Origin: Acidobacteriota bacterium
GTDB taxonomy: Bacteria; Acidobacteriota; UBA6911; RPQK01; JAJDTT01
Direction of reading: 5' to 3'
Length of the DNA: 64,000 nucleotides
Assembly (NCBI GenBank): GCA_028874215.1
Contig: JAPPLF010000041.1
Location: forward strand, 79,495 to 143,494
In this document: positions 17,131-26,087 of the stretch, in pieces
How positions within the stretch are numbered: position 1 is the first letter of the stretch
How the letters are laid out: every line of letters starts with the position of its first letter
Notes under the pieces: model-generated
Seen by the model: the letters and a program-made list of their open reading frames with translations, nothing else
What the model was told of the DNA's origin: nothing
The model's database searches: none
Position numbers and translations under genes: made by a program

Positions 17131-19304
17131 TCGAACGACTGAACCGTTTGCTCGGTAGTCTGCTGCAGAGTCGCTTTCGGATCTCGACGCAGCTCTACGC
17201 CACCATCGGAGGCGCCGTCGCCCTGACGATCGCCGCGAGTCTCGTGGGCTGGTTCTCCTTCGACCGCGTGGGCGATCTCCAGCGGCGGGTCAATGAACTT
17301 CGGTTCCCGGAATTGGAGGCCGCGTTCGGTGTGGCGCAGTACAGCGCCGCCTTGGTCGCGGCTGCGCCTCGGCTGACCACCGCCGAAACGACCGACGACT
17401 TCGCCCAGGTTGCGGCAAGCATCGACGAGGCGAAAACGGCGCTCGAGGCGCAGTTGGCCGTTTTGGAGCGCCAGGATTCGGCCGACGAACGTTTCCGGCG
17501 CATTCGCGGTCACGCCGATACCTTGAGATCCAACATCGAGGCCATCGAAACCGACATGTCGGCGATTTACGAATTGGCCGAGCGGAGTTCGGCTCTGCGC
17601 ACCGAACTCGGGAATCTGCAAGGACGCCTGCAGCGGGTCATTTTTCCGACCGTGGATGACCAATTCTTCTACACCATCACGGGACACCGAAACTTGGGGG
17701 AGCCTCCGGCTCCTAAATGGCAACATTTTTCGGAAGATCAGTTCGATCGCTTTCGTCACTTGACCGATCTGCTGGCGGACGCCAATACCGCCACCCAACT
17801 TCTGGACAGTGCTTTCACGGTTTCGGACGCCTTCCTGATCGAGCCTTTGCGAGACAAGTTCGAGGCGTCTCGCAATCGCATCGAAAGGAGCCTGTCGGCG
17901 CTGGGAGAGTCCGAATTGGTTGGGCAGATCTCCGCCGACTTCCAACTTCTGTTCGAGTTGGGCGCCGGAGAGGAGGGCTGCCTCAATCTGCTGGTCCGCC
18001 AATTGAGACTGACCGCTCGGCAGAGAGACCTCTTGGCGGAGAACCGCGGAATCGCCATTGACCTGGTGGCGGCGGTCGACGAGTTGGTGAAAGCGTCTCA
18101 GGCGAGAGCGGCGGCCGACACTCAAGAATCCACACAGGCCATTCTGGCGGGCCGAATCCTCCTCGTCGCCATCAACGGACTCAGCATCGTCGGCGCCGTG
18201 CTCATCGCCTGGCTGATCGTGGGACGGATACTGCTGCGCCGCCTGGCGCTGTTGTCGCAGCGCATGCGGCGAATGGCCGGGGGAGAACTGGAGGGCAAGG
18301 TCGAGATCGAAGGAAGGGACGAGGTGGCCGACATGGCCGCGGCCCTCGAAGTGTTTCGGCGCCACGCGCTGGAGGTCCAGCGTCTGAACCTGGTGGAGAA
18401 GCTGGCGGAGGAATTGCGGGGTAAGAACGAACAGTTGGAGAGCGTCCTCGCCGACCTGCGGAAAGCTCAGGATCAGATCGTGATGCGTGAAAAGCTGGCG
18501 GCGCTCGGTGAGCTCACCGCGGGCGTCGCCCATGAGATCAAGAATCCTTTGAACTTCGTCAAGAACTTCGCGGAGGCGTCGCAGGAACTCATGGAGGAAC
18601 TCCAGGAAGTCCTGGAAGAAGAAGGCGAGAAACTGAGTAAGGACGACCGTGAGCTGGTCGAGGAGCTGATTCAGGACCTCACCGACAATCTACGCCGCAT
18701 CCACCAGCACGGCGAGCGGGCCAACCGGATCGTTCACGACATGCTCATGATGGGCCGTGGCTCGGGCGAATGGCAGGTGACGGACGTCAACAACCTGCTC
18801 GACGAGCACACCCGTCTTGCCTACCACAGCGCGAGGGCGACCGATCCGGATTTCCAGCTCCACATGGAGATGAGCCTGGACCCGGAGGCGGGTCAGTTCG
18901 AAGTCGTTCCGCAGGACATGGGCCGGGTTTTTCTGAACATGGTGGGCAACGCCTGCTACGCCACCGATCAGAAACGGCGCGCGGCGGTCGAGGCGGGGAA
19001 AGGCTTTTTCGACTACATGCCGACTCTGTGGGTCGCCACCCGGCGTCACGAAGACCGGATCGAGGTCCGAATCAAGGACAATGGGAACGGAATTCCGCCT
19101 GAGATCGTGGACAAGATCTTCAATCCGTTCTTTACCACGAAACCCACCGACCAGGGAACGGGCCTGGGCCTTGCTCTCTCCAACGACATCGTGCGGGAGC
19201 ATGGAGGATCCATTCGAGTGGAAACCGAACCCGGCGAGTTCACCGAAATGATTATCGAAGTCCCCGTGATGCGCCCCGTTGCCATGGAAGGGGCTTCCGG
19301 GTAG
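17127..19304 (+). CDS. Membrane sensor histidine kinase
   Basis: A 725-residue kinase. TM1 is near residues 21-45, followed by a helical periplasmic domain of about 300 residues and TM2 near 338-365; HAMP about 366-420, then a coiled coil. The dimerisation helix carries the phospho-His in GVAHEIKNPLNF, with a long acidic insertion after it (EELQEVLEEEGEKLSKDD). The ATPase has N box MVGNACYA, G1 KDNGNGIPPEI, F box FFTTK and G2 GTGLGLAL. It starts with GTG overlapping the binding-protein stop. No response regulator is adjacent; the receiver-PP2C protein at 3911 is a candidate target. Confidence 0.93.
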   Translation: MIERLNRLLGSLLQSRFRISTQLYATIGGAVALTIAASLVGWFSFDRVGDLQRRVNELRFPELEAAFGVAQYSAALVAAAPRLTTAETTDDFAQVAASIDEAKTALEAQLAVLERQDSADERFRRIRGHADTLRSNIEAIETDMSAIYELAERSSALRTELGNLQGRLQRVIFPTVDDQFFYTITGHRNLGEPPAPKWQHFSEDQFDRFRHLTDLLADANTATQLLDSAFTVSDAFLIEPLRDKFEASRNRIERSLSALGESELVGQISADFQLLFELGAGEEGCLNLLVRQLRLTARQRDLLAENRGIAIDLVAAVDELVKASQARAAADTQESTQAILAGRILLVAINGLSIVGAVLIAWLIVGRILLRRLALLSQRMRRMAGGELEGKVEIEGRDEVADMAAALEVFRRHALEVQRLNLVEKLAEELRGKNEQLESVLADLRKAQDQIVMREKLAALGELTAGVAHEIKNPLNFVKNFAEASQELMEELQEVLEEEGEKLSKDDRELVEELIQDLTDNLRRIHQHGERANRIVHDMLMMGRGSGEWQVTDVNNLLDEHTRLAYHSARATDPDFQLHMEMSLDPEAGQFEVVPQDMGRVFLNMVGNACYATDQKRRAAVEAGKGFFDYMPTLWVATRRHEDRIEVRIKDNGNGIPPEIVDKIFNPFFTTKPTDQGTGLGLALSNDIVREHGGSIRVETEPGEFTEMIIEVPVMRPVAMEGASG

Positions 19305-19415
19305 CAACTGTAGGATCCCGTCCCGAATTCTCACCGGCCGGTTCCCCGAGCGAGTGTGGTTTCGAGGAACGAGATGTTCTAATATCGGGCGGAATTCCGC
19401 ACTGCGAGTCAACGT

Positions 19416-20849
19416 ATGGATTTTCGCTCCTACGATCTCGATGCCCGGTACTACGACGAGATGTTCCAGGGGGACGGCACTCCTCGCGAACATTTCCAGT
19501 CGCTGCATGAAACCCTGAGCCGTCTGTCGGTCGAGGACGTCGGCAGCATTCAGGAACGGGTCACGCGTTCGTTCTCCAACGAAGGGATCACCTTTACCGT
19601 CTACGGCGACGAGGAAGCCGAGGAGCGCATCATTCCCATCGACTGCGTTCCCCGAATCCTGTCCGCCGAGGAATGGCGCTGGCTCGTCACCGGCCTGAAG
19701 CAGCGCCTCCGGGCGCTGAACCTGTTTCTGGGCGACATCTACAACCAGGCAAGCATCATCGCGGATGGCGTGATCCCGGTGGACGTGGTGAAGGGCTGTC
19801 CCCAGTACCGCAATGAAATGCGGGGAGTTTCGGTGCCCCATGGCGTCTGGGTGGGCGTTTGCGGCACCGATCTGGTGCGTACCAACGACGGTTTCTACGT
19901 GTTGGAGGACAACCTGAGGGTCCCCTCGGGAGTTTCCTACATGATCGCCAACCGAAAGGCGGTGAAAGCCAATTTCCGCCTCCTTTATCGAAACTCCCGG
20001 GTCAGGGAAGTCGAGCACTATGGAAGGGTCCTGCTCCAGACCCTGCGGGAGCTGGCGCCCAGGGACCGGTCCGGACCCTGCATCGTGTTGCTGACACCCG
20101 GTGTCTACAATTCCGCCTTCTACGAGCACATTTTTCTGGCCAACGAGATCGGCGCGGAGCTGGTGGAAGGCCGGGACCTGTTGGTCAATGACGGTTTCGT
20201 CTACATGCGCACGACGGTGGGCCTGAAGCGCGTCGACGTGATCTACCGGCGCGTGGACGACGATTTTCTCGATCCCCTGGTCTTTCGTCCCGACTCGCTG
20301 CTCGGCGTCCCCGGATTGATTCATGCCTTCAAGCAGGGCAACGTGGCCCTGGTGAACGCTCCCGGCACCGGCGTCGCCGATGACAAGAGCGTCTACGCAT
20401 TCGTCCCGGATATGATCCGGTACTACTTGGGAGAAGAGCCGCTGCTGAAGAACGTGAAGACTTGGCTATGCCGTCGGCCCGAGGAGCTGGAATATACCCT
20501 CGACAACCTGGAGGACCTCGTCGTGAAGCGGGTGGGAGAGTCCGGAGGATACGGCATGCTGGTGGGACCGCACTCGACTGCGGAAGAACGCGATGCCTAC
20601 GCCAAGCAGGTGCGAGCCAACCCGGCCGATTTCATATCTCAGCCTGTCCTTTCACTCTCGCGTGCGCCTTGTGTGATCGACGGACGGACAGAGCCGCGCC
20701 ACGTCGATCTTCGCCCGTTTGTTCTCAATGGCCGCCGGATCCGCATCGTCCCCGGAGCGTTCTGCCGCGTGGCGTTGCGCCGGGGCAGCCTGGTGGTGAA
20801 CTCGAGTCAGGGTGGAGGCGGCAAGGACCTGTGGGTTTTGGAAGATTGA
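19416..20849 (+). CDS. Circularly permuted ATP-grasp type 2 protein
   Basis: A 477-residue cytoplasmic protein of the permuted ATP-grasp family (DUF404/DUF407). Typical segments are FRSYDLDARYYDEMF at the start, RLRALNLFLGDIYNQ, FYVLEDNLRVPSGVSYM, VYNSAFYEHIFLANEIG and VVKRVGESGGYGMLVGP near the ATP site. Such proteins are encoded with an alpha-E protein and a transglutaminase-like protease in many bacteria and are thought to form a peptide-ligase/peptidase system whose product is still undefined. Here the usual partner genes follow, but only after an ammonium transporter gene. Confidence 0.93.
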   Translation: MDFRSYDLDARYYDEMFQGDGTPREHFQSLHETLSRLSVEDVGSIQERVTRSFSNEGITFTVYGDEEAEERIIPIDCVPRILSAEEWRWLVTGLKQRLRALNLFLGDIYNQASIIADGVIPVDVVKGCPQYRNEMRGVSVPHGVWVGVCGTDLVRTNDGFYVLEDNLRVPSGVSYMIANRKAVKANFRLLYRNSRVREVEHYGRVLLQTLRELAPRDRSGPCIVLLTPGVYNSAFYEHIFLANEIGAELVEGRDLLVNDGFVYMRTTVGLKRVDVIYRRVDDDFLDPLVFRPDSLLGVPGLIHAFKQGNVALVNAPGTGVADDKSVYAFVPDMIRYYLGEEPLLKNVKTWLCRRPEELEYTLDNLEDLVVKRVGESGGYGMLVGPHSTAEERDAYAKQVRANPADFISQPVLSLSRAPCVIDGRTEPRHVDLRPFVLNGRRIRIVPGAFCRVALRRGSLVVNSSQGGGGKDLWVLED

Positions 20850-20929
20850 GTTGATGGGGGCGCGAGTTCCACGCGGCGCCCGGCGACGGATCCTGGCGGA
20901 ATGACTCGACTGCATTTGGGGAGGGAGCA

Positions 20930-22321
20930 ATGAAAGAGGGAACGAAGATGCCGTTGCACAAGCGGCTGGTGCGGGGAGCGGTGGGGAAATTGCTGTTGGT
21001 GGCGATCTGCCTGCTGTGCGGGACGACGGCGGCGCAGGCGGCGGTGGACGACGAGGTGCTGTACGTGTTCAACACCTTCTCGTTCATGATCTGGGGCGCC
21101 ATGGTGATGTGGATGTGCGCCGGGTTCACAATGCTGGAGTCCGGATCGGTGCGGACCAAGAACGCCTCCATGATCTGCATGAAGAACATCGGTCTGTACT
21201 CGATCGCGGGGTTGGCCTACTACGTGATCGGCTACAACCTGATGTACGCGGACGTGGGGAGCGTGATCGGGTCGTTCAAGCTGCTGTACGGTCCGTCGGC
21301 GCAGGATCTGGCGCTGGTGGCGGGCGAGGACGGAGCGGCGGCGGCGGTGACGGGCGCCGACAGCAAGTACTCGACCATGTCGGACTGGTTTTTCCAGATG
21401 GTGTTCGTGGCGACGGCGGCGTCGATCGTCTCGGGAGCGCTGGCCGAGCGGGTGAAGATGTGGTCGTTTTTCGTGTTCGTGGCGGTGCTGACGGCGGTGA
21501 TCTACCCGGTGGTGGGCGCCTGGACGTGGGGCGGCGGCTGGCTGGGGGAGATGGGCTTCCAGGACTTCGCGGGATCGACGATCGTGCACGGCACGGGGGG
21601 CTGGGCGGCCTTGGCGGGGATCCTGATCGTGGGGCCGCGTCTGGGCAAGTTCCGCAAGGACGGGACGGCGAAGCCGACGCCGCCGTCGAACGTGATCGTG
21701 GTGACGCTGGGGGTGTTCATTCTGTGGTTCGGGTGGTTCGGATTCAACGGCGGGTCGCAGTTGGCGCTGGGGAGCGCGGCGGACGCGCTGGCCATGAGCC
21801 ACGTGTTGGTGAACACGAACCTGGCGGCGGCGGCCGGGGTGGTGACGGCGCTGATCGTGTCGCGGCCGATCCTGGGGCGCAACGACCTGTTCGCGACGTT
21901 GAACGGGGCGATCGCGGGACTGGTGGCGATCACGGCGGGACCGGACATCGTCTCGCACCACTGGTCGATCGTCATCGGGGCGATCGGGGCGATCCTGTGC
22001 ACGGCGGGGATCAAGTTCCTGGAGCGGGCGAAGATCGACGACGTGGTGGGGGCGGTGCCGGCGCACCTGTTTGCGGGGATCTGGGGCACGATCGCGGTCT
22101 GTATCGCGGCGGGCGGCAACCTCGGGGTGCAGTTGTTGGGCATCCTGGCGGTGGGAGCGTTCGTGTTCACGACGTCCCTGATTCTGTGGAAGGTGCTGGC
22201 GATGACGATGAGCGTGCGGGTGTCGGAGCAAGTGGAACGGCTGGGACAGGACGTGGGCGAGTTGGGCATGGAAGCCTATCCCGAGTTCGTGCTCATGCCG
22301 GAAGAACTGGACGAGGAATAA
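20930..22321 (+). CDS. amt: Ammonium transporter Amt
   Basis: A 463-residue Amt/MEP/Rh-family channel. An N-terminal signal-like segment ends AAQA near residue 35, then eleven membrane helices follow. Family landmarks are WGAMVMWMCAGFTMLESG, STIVHGTGGWAALAGILIVGPR with the pore His, and FGWFGFNGGSQ. The ribosome site GGGAGG lies before ATG 20930. Codon choice is strikingly rich in G-ending codons (GGG, GCG, GTG, CTG, ACG) compared with flanking genes, leaving long stop-free frames in other phases. It breaks up a conserved ATP-grasp/alpha-E/transglutaminase cassette. No glnK/PII gene is adjacent. Confidence 0.96.
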   Translation: MKEGTKMPLHKRLVRGAVGKLLLVAICLLCGTTAAQAAVDDEVLYVFNTFSFMIWGAMVMWMCAGFTMLESGSVRTKNASMICMKNIGLYSIAGLAYYVIGYNLMYADVGSVIGSFKLLYGPSAQDLALVAGEDGAAAAVTGADSKYSTMSDWFFQMVFVATAASIVSGALAERVKMWSFFVFVAVLTAVIYPVVGAWTWGGGWLGEMGFQDFAGSTIVHGTGGWAALAGILIVGPRLGKFRKDGTAKPTPPSNVIVVTLGVFILWFGWFGFNGGSQLALGSAADALAMSHVLVNTNLAAAAGVVTALIVSRPILGRNDLFATLNGAIAGLVAITAGPDIVSHHWSIVIGAIGAILCTAGIKFLERAKIDDVVGAVPAHLFAGIWGTIAVCIAAGGNLGVQLLGILAVGAFVFTTSLILWKVLAMTMSVRVSEQVERLGQDVGELGMEAYPEFVLMPEELDEE

Positions 22322-22351
22322 CGGCCGGTTCTCATCGACTGGGGGTCCAAG

Positions 22352-23341
22352 TTGCTTTCACGTAGCGCCCAAGGCCTGTACTGGATGGGCCGGTATCTCG
22401 AGAGGGCGGAGCATCTCTGCCGCCTGATGCGTTTGCAGGTCGAGGCGTTGGTGGATCGCCCGACTCGGGAAATCCACTTTGGCTGGAGCCGCATTTACAT
22501 CAGTCTGAACCGGAATCCGCCCGGGGGCAGCCTGGAGCTTCTTTGGGGCGACGAAGAAGACCCGCTGGTCGACTCGTTTACGCTGGCAGATTCCTACACC
22601 TTGGCCGACGATCTCACCTTTGAGAGGTCGAATTCCGATTCGATATACAGCTGCTTCTCCATGGGCCGCGAGAACGCCCGCCAGATGCGCAACCGGATCA
22701 GCGGCGAAATGTGGAGTTGCCTGAACCTGTCCTATTTGAGGCTCCAGGAGATGACCATCGAGAAGATCTGGGAGGTCTCGCCGGAGGATTTCTACGTCGC
22801 CACGGCGCATGACATCGACACCTTCACCGGTGTCGCCGAAGTGACCATGTATCGGGACGAAGGCTGGCGTTTCTGGCGGTTGGGGCGAGCCATCGAGCGG
22901 GTCCAATCCTCGGCCTCGTTGTTTCTGGCTCAAATTGAAGCCGGACGGCGGATCGACCCCTCCTTGGGCGAGGACTGGACCAGCCTCCTGCGTTTCTGCC
23001 AGGCGTTCGATGCCTACAACCGAAAACACAGCGTCGACGTCAAACCGGATCAGGTCCTGGACTTGCTCGTGACCGATCCGCAACTGCCCGGCTCCCTCTT
23101 TCGGTCCCTCGATGCGGCGGTCGCGGAGCTGGACGCCATCGGCCCCGGCCCCAGCGCTCACTCGGGGGCGCCGGCCCGGCGTCTGGCCGGGCGCTTGCGA
23201 GCTCTGATCCACTACGCCTGGCCGGACCGGGAGGACCACGAGAGTCTCCTCCAGTGGATCGGGGAGCACTGCCGGGAACTCCATGGTTTTGTCATGTCCG
23301 CCTATGTCGACTACCCCATCGAGGACTCTCCTCTTCGCTGA
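22352..23341 (+). CDS. Alpha-E domain protein
   Basis: A 329-residue mostly helical protein of the Alpha-E (DUF403) family, recognised by the opening LSRSAQGLYWMGRYLERAEH and by the internal FYVATAHDIDTFTGV and WRFWRLGRAIERVQ. The family is nearly always encoded with the permuted ATP-grasp protein and a transglutaminase-like protease and is taken to act with them. The start codon is TTG 22352. The transglutaminase gene follows four bases after the stop codon. Confidence 0.93.
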   Translation: MLSRSAQGLYWMGRYLERAEHLCRLMRLQVEALVDRPTREIHFGWSRIYISLNRNPPGGSLELLWGDEEDPLVDSFTLADSYTLADDLTFERSNSDSIYSCFSMGRENARQMRNRISGEMWSCLNLSYLRLQEMTIEKIWEVSPEDFYVATAHDIDTFTGVAEVTMYRDEGWRFWRLGRAIERVQSSASLFLAQIEAGRRIDPSLGEDWTSLLRFCQAFDAYNRKHSVDVKPDQVLDLLVTDPQLPGSLFRSLDAAVAELDAIGPGPSAHSGAPARRLAGRLRALIHYAWPDREDHESLLQWIGEHCRELHGFVMSAYVDYPIEDSPLR

Positions 23342-23345
23342 TCCC

Positions 23346-24218
23346 ATGACCGGGACGGTCCGATATGAGATCGAGCACGTTTCCCGGTACCGGTACGCAT
23401 TCCCGGCCCGGGAGTGCGTCATGTTGCTCTGTCTGAAACCGCGTAGCGACGGCGGCCAGCGACTCCGGGATTTCAGGATCGAAACCAGTCCACCGGCTTC
23501 CCTGACCAGTGAAACGGACTGCTTCGGAAACGTCCGTCACGTTCTCTATCTGCACCGCGAGCACGATGGCCTGGAAATTTCCGCACGGTCGACGGTCGAA
23601 CCGGCGGTTCCGGATCCTCTTCCCGGGAGTCTCGGCACCCAGGCCTGGCGGGAGATCCTCTCCTGGGGCAAATCTGCGGACTATTGGGACTTCACTCGCC
23701 CCAGCGCTCTGGCGCGCCCGTCAGCGCTGCTGGACGAGTTTGTGTCCAGGACCGGTATCGAGCGCGCGGACGATCCTCTCGAGGGGCTGCTTCGCCTCTC
23801 CCGCCAGCTTCACCGCAGCTTCAGCTACGTTCCGGGCAGTACGTCGGCGGCATCTCCCATCGACGACATCCTTCAATCGGGCCGCGGGGTCTGTCAGGAC
23901 TACGCCCACGTCATGATCACCGTCGCCCGGTCCTGGGGCATTCCCTCGCGGTACGTCTCCGGGTACCTGAGCGAAACCGGCCAGCCCGGCGAGCAGGCTG
24001 TCGGAAATGCCACCCATGCCTGGGTTGAATGCCGGCTGCCGGAACTGGGTTGGATCGGCTTCGACCCCACCAACGTGAGTCTGGTCGACCAACGGCACGT
24101 GCGAATCGCCGTGGGCCGCGACTATAAGGACGTCTCGCCGACCCAAGGTGTCCGCCAGGGAGGCGGAGAGACCAATCTCGAGGTGGATGTACAGGTCATC
24201 CAGAAAGATGCGTTCTAA
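23346..24218 (+). CDS. Transglutaminase-like cysteine protease
   Basis: A 290-residue protein with an N-terminal beta domain (bacterial transglutaminase-like N-terminal region, YEIEHVSRYRYAFPA) and a transglutaminase core. Catalytic residues are visible: Cys in GRGVCQDYAHVM, His in NATHAWVEC and Asp in GFDPTN. In this gene context the family is expected to hydrolyse or form isopeptide/peptide bonds on the product of the ATP-grasp enzyme. ATG 23346 follows the alpha-E stop closely. Its 3' end overlaps the next gene by 11 bases. Confidence 0.92.
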   Translation: MTGTVRYEIEHVSRYRYAFPARECVMLLCLKPRSDGGQRLRDFRIETSPPASLTSETDCFGNVRHVLYLHREHDGLEISARSTVEPAVPDPLPGSLGTQAWREILSWGKSADYWDFTRPSALARPSALLDEFVSRTGIERADDPLEGLLRLSRQLHRSFSYVPGSTSAASPIDDILQSGRGVCQDYAHVMITVARSWGIPSRYVSGYLSETGQPGEQAVGNATHAWVECRLPELGWIGFDPTNVSLVDQRHVRIAVGRDYKDVSPTQGVRQGGGETNLEVDVQVIQKDAF

Positions 24219-25935
24219 GGTCGACCCCATCACTCGTGAAATCGTTCAGAATGCGCTCTCCTCGGGTGCGGACGAGATGGCGCTGGCCCTCTACCGCACC
24301 GCGTACTCCACCATCGTAAGGGACTGCCTGGATTACTCCACCTCCCTGTGCAACGCGCGCGGGGAGATGATCGCCCAGGGCGTCACCATACCGCTGCACC
24401 TGGGTTCGGTGCCGCACGCCATGGAGACCCTGCTGGAGAAGTACGGCCGGAAGATGGAGCCGGGGGATGTTTTCATCATGAACGATCCCTTCGGCGGGGG
24501 AATGCACATTCCCGACATCTACGTGGTGAAACCGGTTTTCTGGGAAGGTGAAATCGTCAGTTTCGCCGTGACGACGGCCCACCATCTGGACCTGGGGGGG
24601 AGACTGCCGGGGAGCTCGGCCTGCGACAACACGGAGATATTCCAGGAGGGGCTGCGCATCCCATGGCTCAAGCTCCATCACCGGGGGGATCCGGACGAAG
24701 CGATCTTCGCCCTGCTGCGCACCAACGTCCGGGTGCCTGAGAAAACCGTGGGGGACATCCGGGCACAGGTCGCCGCCTGCAATATCGGGGAGCAGGCGGT
24801 GGAGCGACTCATCGCTCGCTATGGAGCCGAGACTCTTTCGGCCTGTGGCGACGATCTCATCGACTACACGGAAGAACTCATGCGCGCCGAGATCGCGTCG
24901 TGGCCCGACGGAACCAGCACCTTCGTGGACTACATGGACAGCGACGGTGTCGGCGGGCCCCGGGTTCGTTTCCAGGTCACCGCCACCATAGAGGACGACA
25001 CCTTCACCGCTGATTTCAGAGGGACCGATCCTCAGGTCCGGGGAGCGCTCAATTCGACTCGCTCCTTCACCTGCGGGGCAGTGGCCGTGTGCGTGCGCTG
25101 CGCCATGAGCGGGGATGTGCCCAACACGGCGGGGATGTTCCGTCCTCTGAATGTCATCACCGAACCTGGAACCGTTGCGGACGTCGTGATGCCGGGAGCC
25201 TCCTCAATGCGGGGCGTCACCGGATTTCGCATGGTCGACACCATCTTCGGAGCCATGGCCGGTCTGCTTCCCGATCGCATCCCGGCCGCCGGAGAGGGTG
25301 GAAACACCCTGGTCGTTTTCGGTGGCCGGCACCAGGACCGGTCTGCCTATATCTACTACGAGTCGCTCACCGGCACCTGGGGAGGCCGGCCGGGGATGGA
25401 TGGCAACGATGGTCTCTGCAATCCCATCGTCGTGGCCAGCAACATCCCGGTGGAGCAGGCGGAAGCCGAATACCCGGTGCGGATTCGGCGGTATGGCCTG
25501 GTGGGCGATACCGGAGGACCGGGAAAATACAGGGGAGGGTTGGCCGTGGAACGGGAATGGGAACTGCTGGAGGGCGAAACCCATCTCGCCATACGCTCCG
25601 ACCGCCGCGATCATTTGCCCTACGGCTTGGTTTCCGGGAAACCGGGAAAAGGCTCGATAAACGTCCTGCACAGAAAGGACGGCAGCCGAGAGGTGCTGCC
25701 CGTCATGATCTCGACGACGATGAGAGCGGGTGAAGTTCTTTATCATCGGCAACCTGGGGGCGGCGGGTGGGGAGACCCGTTGGAGCGGTCTCCCGAGTCC
25801 GTAAGGCGGGACGTGAAGAACCAGAAGGTTTCGCTCCGGTCGGCCCGGGAAGACTACGCCGTCAGCTTGGATTCGGAGGATTGCCGGATCGGCGAGAGGG
25901 CTCCGGGTCGAAAACCGCAGCGCCGAATGGAGTGA
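24208..25935 (+). CDS. Hydantoinase B / oxoprolinase family protein
   Basis: A 575-residue HyuB-type protein. Diagnostic stretches are VDPITREIVQNALSS at the start, LDYSTSLCNARGEMIAQG, GDVFIMNDPFGGGMHIPD, GRLPGSSACDNTEIFQEG and QPGGGGWGDP near the end. The family forms the B subunit of ATP-dependent N-methylhydantoinase, oxoprolinase or acetone carboxylase, usually with a HyuA partner. No hyuA is present in this window, so this is an orphan subunit or works alone. The start at ATG 24208 overlaps the transglutaminase gene by 11 bases, which suggests one transcript; a link with amide or peptide ring opening fits the context (inference). Confidence 0.9.
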   Translation: MRSKVDPITREIVQNALSSGADEMALALYRTAYSTIVRDCLDYSTSLCNARGEMIAQGVTIPLHLGSVPHAMETLLEKYGRKMEPGDVFIMNDPFGGGMHIPDIYVVKPVFWEGEIVSFAVTTAHHLDLGGRLPGSSACDNTEIFQEGLRIPWLKLHHRGDPDEAIFALLRTNVRVPEKTVGDIRAQVAACNIGEQAVERLIARYGAETLSACGDDLIDYTEELMRAEIASWPDGTSTFVDYMDSDGVGGPRVRFQVTATIEDDTFTADFRGTDPQVRGALNSTRSFTCGAVAVCVRCAMSGDVPNTAGMFRPLNVITEPGTVADVVMPGASSMRGVTGFRMVDTIFGAMAGLLPDRIPAAGEGGNTLVVFGGRHQDRSAYIYYESLTGTWGGRPGMDGNDGLCNPIVVASNIPVEQAEAEYPVRIRRYGLVGDTGGPGKYRGGLAVEREWELLEGETHLAIRSDRRDHLPYGLVSGKPGKGSINVLHRKDGSREVLPVMISTTMRAGEVLYHRQPGGGGWGDPLERSPESVRRDVKNQKVSLRSAREDYAVSLDSEDCRIGERAPGRKPQRRME

Positions 25936-26087
25936 AACAGGAGAAGTCGATCCGGTGGGTGGAGGGACTTGTCCAACCGGGTGTATGTCGCTGAAGGGGG
26001 AGGAATAGAAGGACCGGTTCCGGTATTGTTACACGGCGGTCCTAAACCGGGCGCAGGTCCGGTGGTTTTTCACTGCGCGGGTGCCAA

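Noticed and set aside
18690..20324. A 544-codon minus-strand frame across the histidine kinase and ATP-grasp genes
   Set aside because: It spans two well-supported plus-strand genes and the gap between them, with no recognisable domain.
20807..22365. Long open frames on the minus strand and in a second plus frame over amt
   Set aside because: They arise from the biased G-ending codons of amt; their translations are Arg/Gly-rich and have no domain.
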